From contig JAFGJA010000682.1 of assembly GCA_016929355.1 (NCBI GenBank), forward strand, positions 1-11,965: DNA of 11,965 nucleotides. Reading direction: 5' to 3'. Positions 7,493-11,965 of the stretch are shown here, piece by piece (the first letter of the stretch is position 1; each line of letters begins with the position of its first letter). The position numbers and the translations under genes are program-made. Below the pieces are notes generated by a model. It did not search any database. It was not told the origin of the DNA and worked only from the letters and a program-made list of their open reading frames with translations. The DNA is from Anaerolineae bacterium (GTDB lineage: Bacteria > Chloroflexota > Anaerolineae > Aggregatilineales > Aggregatilineaceae).

Positions 7493-9484
7493 ATGTCTGA
7501 ACTTGACCAGAAATGTATCAATACCATCCGCATGTTAGCGGTAGATGGCACGCAAAAAGCAAATTCCGGGCATCCCGGTTTGCCAATGGGTGCGGCAGCC
7601 ATGGCCTACGTGCTGTGGACGCGCTTTTTGAAGCACAATCCCCGCGATCCGAAATGGATTAACCGGGACCGTTTTATCCTCTCGGCGGGGCATGGTTCGA
7701 TGCTGATCTACTCCCTGCTGCATCTGACTGGCTATGATGTCTCACTGGACGATCTGAAAAATTTCCGTCAGTGGGGCAGCATCACGCCCGGTCATCCCGA
7801 ATATGGCGTCACTCCTGGCGTGGAAGCGACCACCGGCCCCTTAGGACAGGGTACAGCCAATGCCGTTGGGATGGCAATAGCCGAAGCACATCTGGCGGCA
7901 CGCTTCAATACCGATAATGATACCATTATGGATCATTATACCTATGCTATCGTCAGCGATGGCGATCTGATGGAAGGGATTTCGGGGGAAGCGGCGTCGC
8001 TGGCCGGACACCTCAAACTCGGCAAGCTGATCTATCTCTATGATGATAACGATATTTCGCTCGATGGCAGCACCAAAATGTCCTATACCGAAGATGCCGG
8101 TAAACGTTACGCGGCCTATGGCTGGCATGTGTTGCGCGTGCCGGATGGGAATGATCTGGTCGCTATCGAAGCTGCTATCGAAGAAGCTAAAAAGGATGTT
8201 CGCCCCTCGCTGATCATGGTCAAGACGATCATCGGCTTTGGCAGCCCAAACAAACAGGGGACCAGCAAATCACATGGTTCGCCTCTGGGACCAGACGAAG
8301 TCGCCGCAACCAAAGAAAATCTCGGTTGGCCGCAGGAACCCACTTTCTACATCCCGGATGACGCACTGGCACACTTCCGCGAAGCGGTTGACGCGGGGGC
8401 AAAAGCACAGGCCGACTGGCAGGCAGACTTTGATAAATGGGCCGCCGCGAATACCGATCAAGCCGTGATCTGGAACCAACTGATGACCAACGATCTGCCC
8501 GATGGTTGGGACGCTGATCTGCCCGTGTTTGACAAACCGATTGCGACCCGTATTGCCTCCCACCAGTCGATCAATGCCATTGCGCCGCATGTGCCCGGTT
8601 TAGTAGGCGGCGCGGCTGATCTCGATTCGTCCACCAAGACTTACCAGAACGATTCCGGCGATTTCCAGCAGGGTGCTTATGCCAATCGTAATCTGCGCTT
8701 TGGTGTGCGCGAACACGCGATGGGCGCAATTGCCAACGGGATGTTCATGCACGGCGGGTTTATCCCCTATACGGCGACCTTCCTGGCCTTCGCCGACTAC
8801 ATGCGCCCTGCCATGCGCATCGCCGCCCTGAGCGAATTAGCGCCTGTGTTTGTCTTCACGCACGACAGCATCGGCCTCGGTGAAGATGGTCCCACCCACC
8901 AACCCGTTGAACAGATCATGTCACTGCGCCTGATCCCGCACCTCGAAGTGATCCGCCCGGCGGATGGCAACGAAACGGCGGCGGCGTGGCGTTGCGCAAT
9001 CCAGAATCGGGATCACGCGACGGTGCTGGTCTTCACGCGCCAGAATTTGCCCATTCTGGATGTGCCGGTGATCGAAGTGGTCGCCGGTGTGGATCGCGGC
9101 GCGTATATCGTTGCGGATGCGCCAGAGGGCAAACCCGACGTAATCCTGATCGGCACGGGGTCCGAAGTGCATCTGGCGCTGGAAACTCAAAAAGCGTTGG
9201 CGGAAAAAGGCGTTGCGGCGCGCGTCGTCAGTATGCCCAGTTGGGAACGCTTCGAACGCCAACCGCAAGACTATCAGGACAGCGTTTTGTTACCCGATGT
9301 TACCGCGCGAGTCTCGATTGAAGCTGGTGTCACCACTGGCTGGCAGAAATGGGTCGGCTCAACGGGCGTGGCAATCGGTCTTGATCGCTTTGGCGCATCG
9401 GCTCCTTACAAGGAAATCTACCAGCAATTCGGCCTGACGGCTGATGCCATTACCAAGAAAACGCTGGCAATGTTGGGGAAGTAG
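7493..9484 (+). CDS. tkt: Transketolase
   Basis: At 663 residues this is a full-length cytoplasmic, thiamine-diphosphate-dependent enzyme moving two-carbon ketol units between sugar phosphates in the non-oxidative pentose phosphate (or Calvin) pathway. Key sites are present: H27 in HPGLPMG, H67 in SAGHGSM, H101, the GPLGQG loop (115-120), and the ThDP/Mg motif around D156 (SDGDLMEG) with N186 in YDDNDIS. The C-terminal half has the catalytic glutamate E407 in FGVRE, H469 in GEDGPTHQP, and a terminal domain from ~545. The usual GDG of the cofactor motif reads SDG here, a mild variation that keeps the metal-binding Asp. It is monocistronic, as both flanks have their own promoters. No other pentose-phosphate or carbon-fixation gene is in the window, so the pathway role is assumed to be the general one. 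Confidence 0.97.
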   Translation: MSELDQKCINTIRMLAVDGTQKANSGHPGLPMGAAAMAYVLWTRFLKHNPRDPKWINRDRFILSAGHGSMLIYSLLHLTGYDVSLDDLKNFRQWGSITPGHPEYGVTPGVEATTGPLGQGTANAVGMAIAEAHLAARFNTDNDTIMDHYTYAIVSDGDLMEGISGEAASLAGHLKLGKLIYLYDDNDISLDGSTKMSYTEDAGKRYAAYGWHVLRVPDGNDLVAIEAAIEEAKKDVRPSLIMVKTIIGFGSPNKQGTSKSHGSPLGPDEVAATKENLGWPQEPTFYIPDDALAHFREAVDAGAKAQADWQADFDKWAAANTDQAVIWNQLMTNDLPDGWDADLPVFDKPIATRIASHQSINAIAPHVPGLVGGAADLDSSTKTYQNDSGDFQQGAYANRNLRFGVREHAMGAIANGMFMHGGFIPYTATFLAFADYMRPAMRIAALSELAPVFVFTHDSIGLGEDGPTHQPVEQIMSLRLIPHLEVIRPADGNETAAAWRCAIQNRDHATVLVFTRQNLPILDVPVIEVVAGVDRGAYIVADAPEGKPDVILIGTGSEVHLALETQKALAEKGVAARVVSMPSWERFERQPQDYQDSVLLPDVTARVSIEAGVTTGWQKWVGSTGVAIGLDRFGASAPYKEIYQQFGLTADAITKKTLAMLGK

Positions 9485-9504
9485 TTTGATCAAAGCACCC
9501 TTGT

Positions 9505-9529
9505 CAGGGCAATTTATGAATTGTCCCTG
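9505..9529 (+). terminator. Hairpin after tkt
   Basis: CAGGGCAATT (9505-9514) pairs with AATTGTCCCTG (9519-9529) around a TATG loop, with one bulged T. It starts 20 bp after the tkt stop. The following bases (TTAAAAATTAT) are AT-rich but not a proper T-run, so this is a weak intrinsic terminator or a 3'-end stabilising hairpin. Confidence 0.45.
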
Positions 9530-9548
9530 TTAAAAATTATACCTTTGT

Positions 9549-9579
9549 CGTGAGGTCAACTGATTTAGTTGGCCTCGCG
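9549..9579 (+). terminator. Second hairpin after tkt, 13-bp stem with two G-U pairs
   Basis: Bases 9549-9561 pair with 9567-9579 around the loop GATTT. Two of the 13 pairs (9551 with 9577, 9556 with 9572) are U-G, which form only in RNA read from the plus strand; the minus-strand RNA would have A-C mismatches there. It is followed by TTGTATT, a poor T-run. It may be the real 3' end of the tkt transcript. Confidence 0.45.
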
Positions 9580-9626
9580 TTGTATTCCAGCAAGAATCGC
9601 GTTCCCTGTTTTTGGGGTGTTAAGTG

Positions 9627-9635
9627 TGCTACACT
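9627..9635 (+). promoter_or_regulatory. Extended -10 promoter of the sensor kinase gene
   Basis: TGC TACACT is an extended -10 with 4 of 6 hexamer matches and no good -35 at 16-18 nt. Transcription would start near 9642, leaving a leader of about 39 nt with AGGAG (9671-9675) 5 nt before the ATG. The preceding bases, GTGTGCTA, are shared with the yhhQ promoter at 10943-10949. Confidence 0.45.
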
Positions 9636-9680
9636 GCGGATAGTATCGTGAGTAGAGTTGTTTGAATTCTAGGAGTTGTA

Positions 9681-10898
9681 ATGGACGTTAACGTTGCTGC
9701 CAAACTGCGCGAAGCTTTTCCCGATCTAGCACCAGAAGCGTTAGAACAACTCGCCAAGGTGATCAAAACCAAAACCTATGAGCCGGACACGCTAATCTGC
9801 AAAGAAGGCGCTTACGAAGATGTGTTTTATCTTATCGTGGATGGCGAAGTTGCCATCACCAAACACTTTGAAGGCACTGAGGAGCGCTTATTGCGGCTGA
9901 GTACCGGCGGCGAATTTTTTGGCGAAATGGCCCTGATCCAAAACGAACCGCGCGCCGCCAATGTGCGAACTTCCAAAACAACCACCGTCCTCGAATTTGA
10001 ACGCGAAGTCTTTGAACAACTCATGTCCTCCAGCCCGAATCTCGCCTGGAGCATCGTCCGCACCACCTTTGACCGGCTGCGTTCGAACGATCAAACCGCG
10101 CTTGATGATCTGCGCGAGGCGTATCAAACCCTGGCCCAACTGGACAAAGCGAAACTGGATTTTATCGAGATCGCCGCGCACGAACTCCGCACGCCCTTAA
10201 CCGTGATTCAAGGCTATACCAACGTCCTGCAAGGCAATCCCAAACTGAAAGATGATCCGGTCATTGAAGATGTATTGGATGGGATTACACGCGGCACTAA
10301 ACGTTTGCACGAGATCGTTAATGGGATGCTCGACATCACAAAAATTGATAACGAACTGCTGGAAGTCTCGCATGTGCCGGTGCTGCTGCAAAGTGTTCTG
10401 ACTGAACTCAAGCGCGAATTTAAGGACGTGCTGGAAAAGCGTAATATCACATTCCACATCAAGCAGATTGGCGAAGTGCAATACCTGGAAGGCGATCCCA
10501 GCCTGATCCACAAAATTTTCTACCAACTCTACTCAAACGCAATTAAATACACGCCGGACGGAGGCGAGATCACAACTACCTACTGGCTAACCGAAGTCGA
10601 GGGGATGGGCGAAACGATGGCGATTGTCGTGCAAGATTCGGGCGTAGGCATCGATCCCAAATATCACACGCTGATCTTTGAGAAATTCTTCCAGATTGGC
10701 GAAAGCAAATTCCACTCGTCCGGCAAAACGTCCTTCAAAGGCGGCGGGCCGGGCTTAGGCTTGGCGCTGGTCAAAGGCGCGGTTGAGGCACATGGCGGGA
10801 TGGTCTGGGTCGAGAGTGAAGGGTATAACGAGGAAACCATGCCGGGCAGTGCGTTCAAGGTGCTGCTGCCGGTCTACGCGCTGCCGCTTGATGAATAA
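9681..10898 (+). CDS. Cytoplasmic sensor histidine kinase with N-terminal cyclic-nucleotide-binding domain
   Basis: A 405-residue protein with AGGAG 5 nt before its ATG and no membrane segment. Residues ~10-125 are a CRP-type cNMP-binding domain; the phosphate-binding cassette at 77-95 (GGEFFGEMALIQNEPRAANV) keeps glutamate E82 and arginine R91, so ligand binding is plausible. A helical linker (~130-158) leads to a HisKA dimerisation domain with H167 in AAHELRTPL as the phospho-accepting site. The HATPase domain follows at ~268-398: N286 in the N box (SNAIKYTPDGG), D319 in DSGVGI, F-box FEKFFQ (333-338) and GPGLGLAL (357-364). All catalytic motifs are present, so it should autophosphorylate. 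No response regulator lies beside it, so its partner is elsewhere. The likely role is to link an intracellular nucleotide (cAMP/cGMP), or another ligand of this fold, to phosphorelay output; ligand identity is inference. It has its own upstream promoter. Confidence 0.92.
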   Translation: MDVNVAAKLREAFPDLAPEALEQLAKVIKTKTYEPDTLICKEGAYEDVFYLIVDGEVAITKHFEGTEERLLRLSTGGEFFGEMALIQNEPRAANVRTSKTTTVLEFEREVFEQLMSSSPNLAWSIVRTTFDRLRSNDQTALDDLREAYQTLAQLDKAKLDFIEIAAHELRTPLTVIQGYTNVLQGNPKLKDDPVIEDVLDGITRGTKRLHEIVNGMLDITKIDNELLEVSHVPVLLQSVLTELKREFKDVLEKRNITFHIKQIGEVQYLEGDPSLIHKIFYQLYSNAIKYTPDGGEITTTYWLTEVEGMGETMAIVVQDSGVGIDPKYHTLIFEKFFQIGESKFHSSGKTSFKGGGPGLGLALVKGAVEAHGGMVWVESEGYNEETMPGSAFKVLLPVYALPLDE

Positions 10899-10944
10899 AA
10901 ACCCTGGTTCAAAAAAAATCTGCGTTCAAATGGCGCGAGTTGTG

Positions 10945-10953
10945 TGCTAAAAT
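10945..10953 (+). promoter_or_regulatory. Extended -10 of the yhhQ gene (leaderless geometry)
   Basis: TGC TAAAAT is an extended -10 with 5 of 6 hexamer matches. The hexamer ends 6 nt before the ATG at 10960, and there is no Shine-Dalgarno between them, so the mRNA probably begins at or within a base of the ATG. No clear -35 is visible. The arrangement repeats that at 1566-1580. Confidence 0.55.
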
Positions 10954-10959
10954 CACTGC

Positions 10960-11691
10960 ATGACTACAGATAAACACTCTACACAACACAATAACTACCG
11001 GTACTATGATCTGGTGATGGCGCTGTTTGTCACCGTTTTGCTGATCAGCAATCTGTTGAGCAGCGCGAAGATCATCGATCTCAAAACCGCGTTGGGGCCA
11101 ATTGCTCTGGCGTTTGATGCAGGCACGCTTGTCTTCCCGATCAGCTACATCTTTGGCGATGTGCTGACCGAGGTGTATGGTTACAAACGCTCGCGGCGCG
11201 TGATCTGGGCCGGATTCGCGGCCAACGTGCTGCTGGGCTTCTTTGTCTGGTTGTCGGGCGTGCTGCCCGGTGAAGCTGAGTGGATGGACTACGCCGGACA
11301 GGATGCCTATAACGCGATCCTGGGCGGCATTAGCGGTCTGATCATAGCGAGTCTGGTCGCGTACTTTTTGGGCGAATTCACGAATAGTTATGTGATGGCG
11401 AAAATGAAGGTCTGGACCGAGGGCCGCTGGCTCTGGACACGAACCATCGGTAGCACATTGGTCGGGCAGGCCGTTGATACGACCATCTTCATGCTGATCG
11501 CCACGCTGCTCGGTGTCTTCCCGCCGGAAATTCTGCTCTCGCTCATCGTGACAAATTATATCCTCAAAGTGGGTTTTGAAGCGGCGCTAACGCCTTTCAC
11601 CTATCGCATCGTGAATCTGCTCAAAGCCGCCGAACATGAGGATTACTACGACAGAAATACCGACTTCAACCCGTTCAAGATCACGGTTTAG
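10960..11691 (+). CDS. yhhQ: Queuosine precursor transporter, YhhQ/VUT (DUF165) family
   Basis: A 243-residue integral membrane protein. About six hydrophobic segments lie near 16-35, 46-66, 82-103, 120-140, 170-187 and 192-216. The family signature is plain: FGDVLTEVYGY (65-75), with the acidic pair D67 and E71, followed by KRSRR, and later GSTLVGQAVDT (164-174). Characterised relatives import queuine-type precursors (preQ0/preQ1) for the queuosine tRNA modification. The tail (~225-243) is charged and probably cytoplasmic. No queuosine biosynthesis gene is nearby, which fits a salvage importer standing alone, but which precursor it carries cannot be told. It ends about 100 bp before the intrinsic terminator at 11794. 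No preQ1 riboswitch precedes it. Confidence 0.9.
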   Translation: MTTDKHSTQHNNYRYYDLVMALFVTVLLISNLLSSAKIIDLKTALGPIALAFDAGTLVFPISYIFGDVLTEVYGYKRSRRVIWAGFAANVLLGFFVWLSGVLPGEAEWMDYAGQDAYNAILGGISGLIIASLVAYFLGEFTNSYVMAKMKVWTEGRWLWTRTIGSTLVGQAVDTTIFMLIATLLGVFPPEILLSLIVTNYILKVGFEAALTPFTYRIVNLLKAAEHEDYYDRNTDFNPFKITV

Positions 11692-11706
11692 CAGCTACCG
11701 GAGAAC

Positions 11707-11760
11707 CTCCCCCCTGAGCAACCTCTGGTTGCCCCCCTGTCCACACATAAAGAGGGGGAG
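11707..11760. repeat. Nested inverted repeats downstream of yhhQ
   Basis: The outer arms CTCCCCC (11707-11713) and GGGGGAG (11754-11760) are complementary. Inside them, GCAACC (11718-11723) and GGTTGC (11727-11732) form a 6-bp hairpin with a TCT loop. The C-rich/G-rich arms look like those of palindromic intergenic repeats found in many bacterial genomes, but the second half of the enclosed region is unpaired, so this may be a decayed copy. It lies between the yhhQ stop and its terminator, in the 3'UTR. Confidence 0.4.
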
Positions 11761-11793
11761 TTAGTGAAGTAAGAAAGGCAACTTGAACAGTTT

Positions 11794-11819
11794 ACAGGCG
11801 CATCAAGCGCCTGTTTTTT
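11794..11819 (+). terminator. Rho-independent terminator after yhhQ
   Basis: ACAGGCGC (11794-11801) pairs perfectly with GCGCCTGT (11807-11814) around an ATCAA loop and runs into T6 (11814-11819). This is the strongest intrinsic terminator in the window. It ends 21 nt before the next ATG (11841). Confidence 0.85.
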
Positions 11820-11840
11820 CAGGGCAGAGTCGGCGCACCA

Positions 11841-11965
11841 ATGACGCAAACAATCGGGTATATTTCGCTGGTGGTTGAAGATTACGACGATGCGATCCGA
11901 TTTTATGTGGATACGCTCGGCTTCACCCTCATCAAAGACACCTATATCAAGGAACAGGACAAACG
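11841..11965 (+). CDS. Glyoxalase-fold (VOC superfamily) protein, N-terminal part
   Basis: The first 41 codons are visible before the right edge. The start MTQTIGYISLVVEDYDDAIRFYVDTLGF matches the first beta-alpha-beta element of VOC proteins: a strand with hydrophobic residues at 6-12, then the D..A..FY...LGF helix pattern. Members include glyoxalase I, dioxygenases and antibiotic-binding proteins; many are of unknown function. The first metal-ligand position (usually His or Asp near residue 10) reads as S9/L10 here, so this N-terminal motif does not show a metal site. The ATG is chosen because the frame has no other early start; upstream purines (GCAGAG, about 10 nt away) make a weak ribosome binding site. 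The terminator just upstream leaves little room for a promoter. Confidence 0.75.
   Translation, partial: MTQTIGYISLVVEDYDDAIRFYVDTLGFTLIKDTYIKEQDK

Noticed and set aside
10899..10959. preQ1 riboswitch in front of yhhQ
   Set aside because: A GGTTC followed by an A-run is present (near 10905-10918), but the C-rich partner segment of a preQ1-I fold is absent, and the inferred leaderless start would leave it outside the mRNA.

Overview
The window reads as ordinary chromosomal DNA of a Gram-negative-type or monoderm bacterium, most likely a Chloroflexota member (Anaerolineae-like). That placement is an inference from the gene mix (ubiquitin-like/Mut7-C RNase protein, CRP-type sensor kinase without membrane segments, LysM-M23 peptidase with a low-complexity Thr/Pro spacer, MacB-like orphan permease) and from moderately GC-rich codon use; it is not proven by any marker gene. 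I see no rRNA, tRNA, CRISPR array, insertion sequence, integrase or phage gene.

Layout. On the left, two minus-strand genes lie in series: the N-terminal part of an ABC exporter (cut by the window edge) and a complete ubiquitin-like/Mut7-C RNase fusion. A 78-bp divergent promoter region (1500-1577) separates them from a plus-strand pair: a secreted clan GH-A glycoside hydrolase-like protein, joined by an ATGA stop/start overlap to a large two-FtsX-domain ABC permease that has no ATPase gene beside it. The permease converges on a minus-strand membrane-anchored LysM-M23 peptidase. The 150-bp gap between them carries an inverted array of degenerate 7-bp repeats. The peptidase is divergent from transketolase (tkt). 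After tkt come two hairpins, then a cyclic-nucleotide-binding-domain histidine kinase, a YhhQ-family queuosine-precursor transporter, a good intrinsic terminator, and the first 41 codons of a glyoxalase-fold (VOC) protein.

How the genes work together. Apart from the GH-like/permease pair, which is probably one translationally coupled operon acting at the cell envelope, the genes look like independent housekeeping or sensory units, each with its own promoter. The main regulatory theme is promoter architecture. Several starts are preceded by an extended -10 (TGn plus hexamer) and no good -35. For two genes (GH-like and yhhQ) the -10 hexamer ends exactly 6 nt before an ATG that has no Shine-Dalgarno, the geometry of leaderless mRNA; the other main genes have clear Shine-Dalgarno sites. 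I did not find a convincing previously undescribed multi-gene system. The best leads are the leaderless pair, the heptad inverted repeat, the GH-permease coupling and the CRP-domain kinase.
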